Shown in pieces: positions 11,553 through 23,900 of a stretch of 63,526 bases of DNA; position 1 is the first letter of the stretch, and each line of letters starts with the position of its first letter. The stretch is taken from contig JABYQR010000271.1 of assembly GCA_022592445.1 (NCBI GenBank), forward strand, positions 1-63,526. Direction: 5' to 3'. The notes below the pieces were generated by a model, which saw only the letters and a program-made list of their open reading frames with translations, ran no database searches and had not been told where the DNA came from. A program made the translations under genes and the position numbers. Origin of the DNA: Cytidiella melzeri (taxonomy: Eukaryota > Basidiomycota > Agaricomycetes > Polyporales > Irpicaceae).

Positions 11553-12085
11553 GTGGGTTCCTGCCTTGAAACGGCAAAGGTGGACTTCACATCGCGCGTG
11601 TCTTCCGAATCTGTATTTCACCACAGGCATGAGTGCGCTCGCAAAGCCGTGTGGTCACAATTTGATTTACTCAGTACATATTGGAATTGAGGACGGCAAT
11701 CTTCTCGTGTACGTTCAACCATGCTAAGTGAAATCAACCTTGATGAGTTCACCATATGCTGCAAACAATTTACGAATGGATTGCGGAAAACATCGGTACG
11801 TCTGTACTCAACTATTGGGTTGGCTCAACCTATGACCACATGCATGGACACTACGTCTATCTTTCGTCACCGCAGACTCCATATGGTGAATTCATCAAGG
11901 TTGATTTCACTTAGCATGGTTGAACGTACACGAGAAGATTGCCGTCCTCAATTCCAATATGTACTGAGTAAATCAAATTGTGACCACACGGCTTTGCGAG
12001 CGCACTCATGCCTGTGGTGAAATACAGATTCGGAAGACAGGCGCAATGTGAAGTCCACCATTGCCGTTACAAGGCAGGAACCCAC
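11553..12085. repeat. Long inverted repeat (fold-back) with 205-bp arms
   Basis: The left arm (11553-11757) and the right arm (11881-12085) are reverse complements with only a few mismatches (for example GAGTTC against GAATTC near the inner end), around a 123-bp loop. The transcript of either strand would form a near-perfect hairpin of about 200 bp. Outside the arms the similarity stops abruptly at a shared GTGGGTTCCTGCC. I found no transposase, TSD or tRNA homology. Candidates are a fold-back/MITE-like element or a hairpin-RNA locus. Confidence 0.9.
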
Positions 12086-12670
12086 AGTAAAGGTGAATGA
12101 CACGACGTTGGCGCAGTGAAGTGCCACAAGGACGCTGAACCTCAGGCTGAGGCCTGATGTCTACAGTAGATTTGTATCTCCGTCGGAAGCACTGATGGAA
12201 AGCTTGCCCTCCATGATCAGTTGGTCCTTCTAGAGAGATGTAGCCCCACGAGGTAAATGGTTGCATTGACCCCTCTTGCTGACATATGACGGGTGGGGTC
12301 GCAGCACTTGCTAGCATTTCAAACGAGTTAGGCATATGTCGCATGAAAGCCATTCACTGTCGCAGGCCCAAATGCTACTCATCGTCGTTACTCGTGATCG
12401 ACAAAGGTACCCGACAAGCTATTTTCGTCCTCTGCCTCGTCCTCTGCATTTGCTTTTCCTTGCCAAAGTTGAGGGGCCAAAGCCGCAATGTTCACCAGCT
12501 CTTTGCTGTAATATGTTTCTGCCCTGTACCTTCGCTCTTATTGTAGTAAAGAGCCGTCAAATCAGCTCTGCGAAATCATACAATTTCTTTGAATCAACAG
12601 CGGGTCATCCTCTAGTCATGCACATACCCCTCATTACCACGTTAAGTACGCACGGTCAGGCTCAAAACAC
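12086..12670. other. No gene recognised
   Basis: This lies between the fold-back repeat and the 3' end of the reductase gene. Only short open frames without domains are present. Confidence 0.4.
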
Positions 12671-15600
12671 CTATATGAACCTCTCCCTCTTCCAATACTC
12701 CACATACCGTTCCAAGATGTCGTCCGGTACAGCACAAGATCCAGCCAACGTATGCGAGATCGCCTTCGCAGCTGTAGTATCCAGAACGACATCACCCGTC
12801 GCCATCCGCAAAAACTCGCTCTCGAGGAACGACGTGATCTTGACACAAGGGTTCTCCTCGGCATCTCCGTAGTCTCTAACAATTTTGAGCCACTCTGCAA
12901 AGGGAATGCGCTCGTCGTCAGTGGGTAGACCTAGACAAGAGGCGAATCTCGCGAGGATGTTTGTCCATGGCTGACGAGTCGGGTTTTCCAAGTGGAGGAT
13001 CGGACGAAGGGGTGTAGACGACGTCGACAAGAGGAACTCTGATATAACGATTGCGGCTCGGTTAACAGGGATCCATGATGCGGTCTAAATATAATATAGC
13101 AATCTTGCTAAGCACGAGCCACTGGCGTAAGCCAAAAAAGAAAGCTATCATACGTACCCTTTCAAGATCAGGAATTTTTCGCACGGCGAGACACGACTTG
13201 ATGAGCATGGGTATGTGCTCTGCGGTGTTCCACGCTCCGGTAGCTTCAGACCCAGTCATTTGACCAATACGAACACTGCTCGCGGTGAGCTTCTGCCCGT
13301 GCACACGAGAAGCTTCTTCAAACATCCGTTCGCAGACCCACTTGGCCTCGGCATACCCAAAGTGGTCAATCGCTGATGGGTTATTGAGAGTGGCTTCAGG
13401 GATCGAGTGGGTGTTATCGACAACGAGAGGATACCGTCCTACGACGGCTATGGAAGACGAGAACAGCACTCGAACCGGCTGACTTCCTCGAGTAGAGAGC
13501 GCAAGTCGGATGATGTTGAGCGAAGCCTCGAGATGTGGATGGAAAGATGCCAGCGAACGATTGAAGTCCATCGGCCAGGCTACGGAAACACTATAAGTTT
13601 ATGGTCGCAGAACACGTCAAGGAGCAATCAACGTTACCGTTATGGATGATGTGGGTAACGTCTTGAAGCCTCGAATACGTAGCATGACCAAGCCCAAAAC
13701 ACTCAGCAGAAAGATCAACTTCGTGCAGCTCCACCTTCTTCCAGTGTTCTCCGAGGTCAACACCCAACTTCTTGAGGCCATCTACCTGACGCCCACGCAT
13801 GTCGCGGGACCCTCCACGGTTGAGTGCGTGAATCTTTACAACGGACGGCGACGATGCCAAGACATCAAGCAGTGCACTGCCAAGGCTTCCGGTGCTACCA
13901 GTAAGCAGGACCACAGCACCGGCTTCGCTAGAAGGAGACGAGCATGACGCAGTCGCAGTATCAGTATTCTCTGCAAGACCAGAAACCTTCTGGACCCATT
14001 CCTCCATAGTGCGTTGCAGGATAGCCACTCTGTTCTGCAAGGGCTCAATCTTGCCATGGTAGAACCTCAGAAGCGCATTACACAGCGAGTGCACAGATGG
14101 ATTCGCATAGATGATATCCGAGGGCAAGGGTGGTGACGTGGGAGACGTCAGAGTCATCGAAGCAGTGAGGTGGCGACGCAGTATGGTAGCTTGGAGAGAA
14201 TCCATCCCATGTTCGAAAAAGTCGTCCGCGTTGGTTAGAGTGCGAGGTGAGGCAAAGGACGCCAAAACCAGCTGGCGAACAGTATCCTGTAAGCAGGCCA
14301 AATCATCAACAGGCAATGGCTCCGCATCGGCGACGTCGGCTCTAGCGTACGCCTCGTCGACTCTGTCCTTGAACAACCTTACGTTCTCCCCGCGTGGAAT
14401 ACTGCCTTTCGGAGTCCGGATGAGAGGTACAGTGTCGGTGGTCGTTATGATAATCATCTCCCTCGACACGCGTCCATGCTTATCTGTCTCCTCGTTACCG
14501 CGAGCGACTGACGGCCAAATCGCATCCACGTAAGCCGAGACTTGACTTGCGATTGACAAATCCAAGGTGTAGTGCGGGGACGCCTCGACAATAAGCCCAA
14601 GCTGAAACCTGCCGTCTCCAAACACGATCGAGCCACGGACGAGCGGGTCCTGGGAAACGTGGTGCTCCAGGAGCGTCGGCCTAATCTTCTCACCTGTAGC
14701 AAGCACTATCAAATCATCTGCTCGCCCAGCGATTCGGAACTCCGTGCTAGGCTTGCGAGGGTTCACTTCCAGCAGGTCTTGCACGACAAACTCGTCGTTC
14801 GTCCCAGGCGGGCAGCCAACTAGACGATAATGCCCCGCGTCGCCTTCGATTCGTTCAAAGCGCAACCCGATGTCGTCACGCACTCGGAGATAGCGCCAAT
14901 CGTAGTCAGGGCCAGGGACGAATATCGGCGCAATGGCGCCAATCTCGGTGACACCCCAGTGGTTCAGTACAGGCACTTTCGCGTGTGCCAGAGACTCGGC
15001 AACACTGTGTTTCATCGGAGCGCCCCCGACGGCAACGAAGCGCAATTTCCTCATGGCGTCGATGCCAGCGCGGTCAGGAATGAGGTACAATTCTTCGAGG
15101 ATCGACGGTACTGTCATGAGCGAAGTCGCGCCAGACGCCAGCAAGATGTCAAGGGTGGATGAACCCGTCGGAATGGTATTGGCGGATGGCAAAGCGAACG
15201 GCATGCCAATCGCGAGCGATAGACTCGGGGCGAGCTGTCCAAAACCCTGCCATGCGTCGGCGTCAGTATTGTATCAGTGACGGTGGCGGGAGATGCTTAC
15301 ATGGTAGAGAGGCAACGTGGACACATTTATTGAGCCCTCCACATCCCTTGCACTAAGTCTGTGACAGGCCGCATAGCCTAGCAAGTATGTATGGGAGTGG
15401 AAGATCGGTTTCGGTAAACCTGTTGTCGCATACAGTCAACATAAAATTATCCTCGAGCTGCGATGAAACTTGCCTGTCGACCCAGATGAATGCATGATGA
15501 CAGCGTTTCTACCCATGTCCACGGACCGCAGTGGCGCTGGGACATGTCGAAGTGCAAGGTCACTGTGAGGGTCAAGAAACTCGGAAAAGGATGGCACGAG

Positions 15601-16231
15601 GTGCACAGACGGAATGTCTACTTCGCCGTGTTCCGACGCAAAGAGGGATAGACTCTCTTGTGACAAAGCTTCGAGTTGAGGTGAGATGAGAATCGCTTGA
15701 GTGTCGGTGGAATGAACGAGCTGAACGATAGCCTGAGGCGCTAACCGCGTTGACAGACATAGCACCTTTTCCACAACGTCAGCCTGGGTCGAGCGCATAC
15801 AACGCAGCATGCAAACTTACCGGCACACCAAGGCGGAGTAGCGCGAGGAATGTGATGAACCAGCCAACGTCGCTAGCCATCAAGATCGCTACCGGTCGAG
15901 TTTTGAGACTCGTGCCACGAGTGACACTGGGGGCCTGTGCCAAATTCTTCAGGCCAAGCCATGCTGAACAACGAAGGGCGCCGTGGTAGAGATCTTGGCA
16001 CGAGACGGTACGAGGGATATCCCCCGCGCTGCGACCGTACTGAATGCAGAAAGGATGTTTGGGGTTGTGAAAGGCGTTGAACTCGACGAGGTCAGGGAGA
16101 GTGGTGAGGGCTGCAGGATCGCCCGTGCTCGCACCGGAGAGACTGAACTTGGGACGGACGAACGGCGCGCGACCTGGACTGTGAGTGGTAGTCTTGATAG
16201 TCATTGTGATCACGGACTGTTGCTGGAACAT
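12671..16231 (-). CDS. NRPS-like adenylate-forming reductase (A-T-R)
   Basis: Six exons (15821-16231, 15474-15765, 15301-15419, 13638-15246, 13158-13579, 12671-13084) give 1088 residues, the normal size for fungal A-T-R proteins. The adenylation domain shows the ATP loop MHSSGSTGLPKP, formed across intron 2, then HWGVTEIG, GRADDLIVLATGEKIRP and a C-terminal PKGSIPRGE with the catalytic Lys. The thiolation domain carries FFEHGMDSLQ with the phosphopantetheine Ser near residue 620. The reductase domain has the NAD(P)-binding TGSTGSLG and a YAEAK catalytic motif (YxxxK). There is no condensation domain, so it should activate one carboxylic acid and release it as aldehyde or alcohol. Intron 2 (15420-15473) uses a GC donor (GCAAGT). 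It lies on the same strand as the PKS, 1.7 kb downstream of it, which suggests shared regulation and a polyketide acid as one possible substrate. The amino-acid or aryl-acid specificity is not determined. Confidence 0.95.
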
Positions 16232-17137
16232 AGTGGGTTACCTTGTACCATGAGTCTTATACCGAACGAGTGACGGAGACCCTAGTGGGACCATCACACC
16301 AGGGACTACTCCAGCACCGTGACCGACCACAGTGACGATTCAGTTTGCACACGTCCTGTAACCATCTGAAACGGGCTAACTTGAAAGTGCGAGTTTATCC
16401 ACGGTGGCTGCTGTCATCTACTAGTCTTTCTTGACTTAGCAGGCTGTCCGTTTACGTGATCGGCAGTAAGCAGCAGCGTTCGGCCCACTGCTACCAATAC
16501 TAGCACATACAGCAGAAAAAACCCGTCGTCTTGAATTCGCCGTAGAGTGTATAGTGGAATGTACCTGTGTCGTTCGCGCAGAGGACGCATATGCATCTGC
16601 AGATTCCGCCGCAACGCGCTCGCAGATGCCCGGAATCTCTGCGAGTGGTTTGAATCTCACCAAGGAACGAACGCCTCAGGGATAGCGTGCAATCCAAAAT
16701 CCCCAGCACCTCCATTGATGAGCTATTCCGAAACCGTGATACGGGTCAAGACTGGGCTCGTGTCATGCATAGGGACGCGTTGATACAGACAGACATAATC
16801 TCCGGATTCTATAACTGGTCAATATTCAGTCGGCTATGTCGTATACTGTCCCGAGCAATCAGAGCTTAATCTGGTGTAAGTGAACGAATAAATCATCAGT
16901 CTTCGACAGGAGCGGTATCGCTGCCACACACCTTCGTCGACGGATCGACACCTCTGACTCTGAACTAAGCTCACTGCGTCTGCAGACTGATAAATGAGCA
17001 GCAATCTGCTACAGAACTATGCAGATACATGGGCTGAGGTGTGAGGGAGAAGGACGACAATGAACAACGTTGAAATTCGGAGTTAGAATGAATGCGGGGC
17101 GGAATTCAATATTTGGGGCTCAGATCCGATACCTCTC
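16232..17137. other. Promoter region of the reductase; otherwise no gene
   Basis: Short open frames only. The part nearest 16232 should contain the reductase promoter. I see no clear TATA box or repeat until the T-run at 17138. Confidence 0.4.
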
Positions 17138-17930
17138 TTTTTTTTTTTTTTTTTTTTAAATCAGTATCATTAAACGTCGGCGGAGCCAGGGACGATACAA
17201 ACAGTAGAGCTATACACATAATAAAGTACGCGTAACAGGGAGACCTTAAAGTCTAGACACGCGAGGCGCGCAACGAGTGTACACTACCACGTCAAAGACT
17301 ACTAAATACTGGTGGGAGCGTGTTCGAATGTGAATGCAAGTGGGTTTTCAAGAAGAAAAGTGTGAAGAGCGGGGTCAGGGTCAGCGGAGTTCTTGAGGAA
17401 CTCCAGAAAGTTGCGTCGCGGCCGGCGATACCGAGTACATTGGTTAAGGATGTGTATGCGCGAATGGAAGGCGTTGCATTGGTCGCACCGGGTGGCCTCG
17501 GTGGGGAAAAAGCGAGATCGGTACTCTCCAGTGGGTGCGTGGTTTAAGATGGCTCGAGCTGCTCGAGCTGCCAAGGCGTTGGTATTGAAGCGGGTAAGGA
17601 ACTTTCCGCCCTTGTGGGTGTTGGGAGCGACCGGTCGTCGTCCGCATAAGAAGTTGTGGCCACGGTATGCGGGCTGTTGGCACATGTTCGTCCACGCAGC
17701 GACTGCGCGGACCTTGGCAATTTTCCTGGTCCATGCGACCGAGGTGAAAGGTATAGGGTTCGGGTTTTCCAGTGCTTCCCGTGCCTGCTGGTCCACCGAC
17801 TCGTTTTGTTCGATGCCCACATGTCCTGGGCACCAATGGATGTGAAGGTGCGCTGCAGGGTTGAGAGAGAACCATTCGCAAGATCGTGCATTTCCATTTC
17901 TGAATACCAGTAAGTAATCTACCTAGCTAT
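17138..17930 (-). mobile_element. 5'-truncated non-LTR retrotransposon (LINE) fragment
   Basis: On the minus strand a frame with no internal stop runs from about 17930 to 17302. It begins inside the RNase H domain (HWCPGHVGIEQNESVD) and ends in the C-terminal zinc-binding region of fungal Tad-like LINEs (CDQC...H...C around FFPTEATRCDQCNAFHSRI). The 3' end is a 20-nt poly(A) on this strand, read as the T-run 17138-17157. The rest of the element (endonuclease, RT) is missing, as expected for 5' truncation during target-primed reverse transcription. The truncation point lies within about 20 bp of the PKS stop codon. I could not define a target-site duplication. Confidence 0.88.
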
Positions 17931-17941
17931 GCCAAAACATA

Positions 17942-20900
17942 TCATTCATCAAGTAACGACAGAGCTTCTCTGATACGCAATGAGACCTCTTCCACCTAGA
18001 GAGCACAAACCTTTAGCTCACGGCAACAAACGGGAAAACGGCGGAACAACAGTTCACTTACATTGCAGGGTTCAAACGGCTCGAAATGGTCTCCAGGGAT
18101 ATCCAACACCGCAATATCGTAACCCAGCACAATCTCCCATCCTGCGCGCGTGACGCTCGAGTCATCCCTGTCGCTCAAGAACTCGTCCGATAATTTTCCG
18201 CCAGCAGGGACGAAAGGATTGCGAGATCGGAGCATCACGGCCTTGCGTGGTGTGAAGCCCTGAGCGGGAGAACTGGCCGGATCGTATGCTACAAGAGCAC
18301 GAGTCGCATGCTTCATCTGGGCCTTCACGAGTTCGAGAGCAATGCTGCTGGGATGCTTCGAGAACGCAGAGGAGATAACATCATCCGATAGCGGAGCTGA
18401 GGTGTGCGGGTGCGGAGAGTCAATGAGAACAAGACCATCCACACCGACACCGAGAGACATGAGTTGCCGAGCGACTTCAAAGGCAATGACCCCTCCAACA
18501 GACCAGCCTGCGAGCGTATATCCATCAGCAGACACTCAGTTTGAACCGTCCGTATCTAGTCACGTACCTCCCACTACACATCTCTGCCCGCGTACCAGCT
18601 TGTCTAAGATGAGACCGGCGTAATGCACCGCCATTTCTAACAGCCCGCCAGCCCAACCCTCACCCGTGGAAAACTTCGGATTGTGAATGCCCCAAACAGA
18701 CCTCCCAAGAGGGGACAGACGACCATAGCAATGTGCTATTCCGCTCCCATCGTGAATGAGAAACAGAGGTGCCGCATCTGCCGCGCCCGTCTGAAACCGA
18801 ACCGGATTCACCTCTGTGCCAAAAGACATTGGCTTTGCTGGCGTCAAGACAGGACGAGAAGCTTCAATGGCACGCTGAACCTCCTGAATCGTCTTGCACG
18901 ACATGAAAAGATCGTCTGGCAGCGTGACCTTCAGGGCAGCGCAAATAGCATGATGCGCTTCGATCGACATCAGCGAGTCCATGCCGAGTCGCTCTAGGTC
19001 TTCAGAAACCGAAAGTTCGTCCACAGCGATACCAAGAACAGAGGCCATGATGTCGACGACCTGGCGGAGAGGGTCATGGAGGTCATTGGCTTCTGCGACG
19101 ACAAACCGATCACTGGCAGCGTCAGCCAGCGCGGTTTCCGAGTGAGCTGTCACGGGAGTCGGAGGGAGGCCAGCCGTAGTAGACGCAAATGTCATCGCGG
19201 ACTTGATGTCACGTACGCTCCTACAAGTCGCAAAGAGGTCTTCAGGGAGATTCACCTTCAGGACAGCACAGAGAGTGTGATGAGCTTCGATCGAAGTCAA
19301 AGAGTCAAGACCAAGACGCTCGAGATCCTCGTCCTCGGAGAGCTGTTGCGACTGTAGTCCAAGGACTGAGGCCATGACATCCTTGATCCTACCCAGCTCA
19401 GAGCGGGTGTCCAGAGCAACGAGGCTACCAAGCCTCGGTTTAGAGCTTGGCACAGCTTCAGCAGCGCAACTCGTCGCAGGCTCGCGAGACGAGACATGCG
19501 AGGGATGATGAATGACAGTTGGCGATGCGGCGGACGAAGGAGATGCGGCGGCTAAAAGCAAAGCAGTGAAACCGCTGAGCCGGAGTTTCCGGAATCGCAT
19601 GCGTTTGACGTGAGCTACGATCACGACATCTGCTTTCCCAAGTTCAAATGCGTATGCGTCGGCGATTGCGAGCGTGTCAGACATAAAGCCAATGTTGCAG
19701 TAAACTCCGTACTGGGCTTCAGGTTTCAGCAAAGAGGGGAGGATCTTGACTTTGTCGACTTGGCTGCAAATGAAGGCCTCGTTCTGCTTCACGTTGCAGT
19801 TGATGACGAAACCAGCAGCGTGCAGCAGTGTATCCGTGAAAACCGGATGAACAGTGAAGGAGCCGGCAAATGTGTCGCGGGGTAGTCGCATCACCGCAAA
19901 TGCGTCGACGCCGTTGGGATCAATATCGATCTTTTGGATTGTGTGGTAGCTGGAGGAGTACGCGACGATGCGAGAAAATATGACTTCGTATATCATACGT
20001 GTGTGGAAGCATTCAACGTGTTTGGTAAAGCCGTTCGCCTCGACAGCACGCCTGCGGCGGTCGACTGTGGTTGAGGACGACTCGAGCTTGGTCCGAATAG
20101 AGCTCGGATCGGAAACTTGCACTGAGCCGGAACAATGGGCCTGCAGAACGTTGGGATCGGAGACATAAGAAGATATTGTGAAGGTACCGGACAGCTTCTG
20201 TCCTGAGCCTGTAAGAGACACCGATGTCCGGACAATCCGAGGAACGGCTTGGGCATACACCAGTGGGTTCGAGAAGTTGATTTCGGAGGTGGTGACGACG
20301 CTCTCGGAGACCTTCTGGCCCAAATGATCGAGCACCAGCTCACTTGCTGCGCAGGCCATCTCGATATACACCGAAGCTGGGCAAAGTCCATACCCAGAGA
20401 CCGTATGTCCTTCGATGAGGTGCGACAATTTGCTGATCGGCGTCTCGAAGACGGCCGTATCGGAACTCCCGAGAGCAGGAAGGGACATGCATGACCCGAG
20501 TAGCGTGAATCGCGTCGTAAGCGGGGATGGTCGAACTTCTGGCACAGGTGCACTAGCTTCCTCCTCGTATGGGACCCAGAATCGAGTCTTGGAAAATGGG
20601 TACGGAGGAAGATCCACGAGACGAGCGTCAGGCACGATATCTGCGAAGACGGCCCTCCACTGCAGCGTATTTGGAAGGGTGTAAATAGCAGATAATGTCT
20701 CAGAAAGTGTTTGCCAGTCGTCTGTGTTTTTCCGAAGAGAAGCCAGGAATGTCGCACCCGTTGATATAGTTCCAGCACGAAGCATGGGTAGAGTCGTCGG
20801 ATGAGGACCCATCTCGAGCCACGTGCAAGCACCATCGAAATCCGGAAGGCCTCTGAGGTTGCGAATGCCTTGTTCAAACCTGACAGGCTCACCACAATGG

Positions 20901-23900
20901 CGAGCAAAGTATTCGGCCGTGAAAACCGACGCATCACCTGGGCAAACAACAGTTCCATGAACGTTCGATATGATGGGTATCGAAGGGGGGCGCAAAGCCA
21001 CTTCATTTGCGAGGACCGTCAGAGAGTCGAGAACAGGAGTCATCGCCGAGGTGTGGTATGCGTAAGGAACTTTCACGCGCGTGCACTTTCGGTGGGATGC
21101 CTTCAGTGTCGCCTGGAGGTCACCCAGTTGACCTAACTTGCCCGCCATGACAACGTCCTCGCAGCTACACTTCGATATGAATAAGAAGCTAAAAGTGGGA
21201 AATGACGGACGTACCTGTTATAACATGCGATTGTAACGTCGTCGTACCCATCAATGATTTGCGCTGCGATTCCAGGAGCAATCTTAACGGCAAGCATCCC
21301 ACTTTCCTCGACAGCACACTTCTCTGCCATCAAGCGAGCTCGCCCACCGACGAGCTTCAGAGCATCGTCGAGGTTGATGACCTCGGCTGATACCAAAGCG
21401 GCATATTCACCGAGACTGCAACGAAGCATGAGCAAACGTGATCTCGGTTAATAGCCACATCGCGACATACCTATGCCCGACAACTGCGTCAGGTTTTAGT
21501 CCCCACGAAGACCACACCGCAGCGAGAGCACACTCGAGAGCAAAGACGGCACATTGATATGCCTGGAAATCATCCTTCGTGTCTTCATCTTGGGGGCTGA
21601 TTACATGCAGTATGCCATCGAATCCCCACTCGAGAAGCTTTCCGTGGCAGTAGTCCACGACGCGACGGAATGCAGGTAACGTATGATACAGCTGCGCGCC
21701 CATACCCACGTACTGCCCGCCTTGTCCAGAGAAGACGAAGACGACCTTGCCACAGGCGGCTCGGACTTCTGCTGGCCGTGCACCCTCCAAAGCGGAACAG
21801 AGCTCCTGCTTAGTCTTGCCAGCGGCGGAGAGCCTGAAGTCGTATTGCTGACGGCGAGCAGTAGCCGTGTACGTGAAGTCCCCGAGGCCCACGGCGTCCG
21901 AGTCCGCCAGATCTTCTCGCAGGAAGCGTAAATAGGCAAACCTTTGCTTCTCCAGAGCCTCTTCGCTGTCGCAAGAGAGCCCCAAGACGAAGGCATGCGG
22001 GTTATGATCAGTCGAGCGAGGGGTCGCAATGACTTCCTCTAGGATCAATGCAGCGTTCGATCCAGCGGCCCCAAAGTTGTTCAACAGCGCCAGGCGCTTG
22101 CTAGCACGAGCAGCGATCCAAGGAACGAGCTCAGTATCGATGCAAGTACCGTCCGACGCAAGATCCTTGATCTTCGGATTCAACTGTTTCAACGAAATCA
22201 TCGGAGGAATGGTGCGATTGCGAAGCATGAGGAGCAACTTGACTAGGCTGGCTGCTCCTGAAGCAGCTTCTGCGTGTCCGATATTGGCCTTGATAGATGT
22301 GAGATGTAACGGGTTGGTCGACGACCGGTTCTGAGCAAATACCGTCCGGATACTTTGGATCTCAGTAGGATCGCCAGCCTTTGTGCCTGAGAACCATGTG
22401 TAAAAAATGGTGACATAAGATGGGAAAATACAAACACACCAGTTCCATGCGCCTCAATCACGCTCACATTCTTCGGGTCGATACTCGTCGACGCCAACAA
22501 CTTCTTGAACAAGTCTATTTGCGTCGGAACGTGCGGCTGAGTTATAGAATCGGCTCTCGCGGACTGATTAACTTCAATGCCTCGAATGACGCCCAGGATG
22601 TTGTCGTTCTCAGCCAAAGCATCAGACAAGCGCTTGAGTACGAACATCCCGCACCCTTCTGCACGACAGTAACCGTCAGCAGAGGCATCCCAGGGCTTGC
22701 ACTGGCCTGTGGAGCTCAAGAAATGTGCACGATCAAGCCCAATGTACATCTGTGGTCAACTATGAATTCAGGTCGGCAAATTCGCTGGCACATGGAATGA
22801 ACGTACATCAGGGCTAGTTATGACGTTGACACCGCCGGCTAATGCGGCGTTGCAGTCTTTGTTGTTCAGCGCCCGACATGCCTGATGGATCGCTACCATG
22901 GAAGACGAGCATGCGGTGTCAATAACAAGTGAGGGACCACTAAATCCGAACGCGTATGAAACCTTGCCGCTGAGGAAGGAGTTCATTGTACCTATTAAGC
23001 CGTTGAGATGCGCTCAGGTTTACTTTCTCAGCAAGCATGGGCAGAAGACCCACCAGTGGTATAATATACGTCGACATCCTTTCTAAGGTTCAGCGCATAG
23101 TCGTTCGTGGCAACGCCTACATATACCGCAAAGGTATCGGGATCAAATGACTGAGTAGATCCAGGAACATATCCGGCATTCTCAAGAGCGTGATGGGAAA
23201 CATGAAGAAGAAGACGCTGTTGTGGGTCCATGCTTCTAGCCTCGCGGGGTGACACGCGGAAGAAGGTATGATCGAAGGATGAAGGATCGTCAAGAAAGTT
23301 GCCGTACTTGGTCTTCATAGAGCGTCCCGATCCACGATGGGCCCCGCTGTACTCTGATACATTGAAACGAGTCTCTGGTATCTGAGGGGTGGTTGAGATA
23401 AGCATATGAGCAATACGAAAGATCGGGAACTACGCAAACATACCTCCGATACAGTGTTAAGGCCCTGTTCAAGGATATTCCACAGCTCTGAGGCGTTGTC
23501 CGCCTGAGGAAACTTGAGAGCCATACCGACGATGGCAACAGGCTCCCTATGCAATGCGTTGTCTCTGGCGGCTGGCATGCTTGGGGATAATGACGGCTCA
23601 GGAAGGTCCGCCTTTGACGCAGCGGACCAATCGACCATCGAGAATGCGACTTGTGGGCATGTGCGAGGAATACTTCTCCACAAGACATTCCCCGGGCCGA
23701 TGTTGATTAGCGTCCGGGATGAGATGGAAGCCACCCTTTCGTGAACGTTGTTAATAGCGGTTGTAATGTAGTCGAAATTAACGGGGTGAAGAAGAATCAT
23801 GTCGAGAACCTCCTCCATTAAACTGTAACCGTCCTTCGGATAGATGACTTCACCAGTGACGGTAGAGCGCAGACGATGGTTGAGATCAGCGTAGTCAGGG

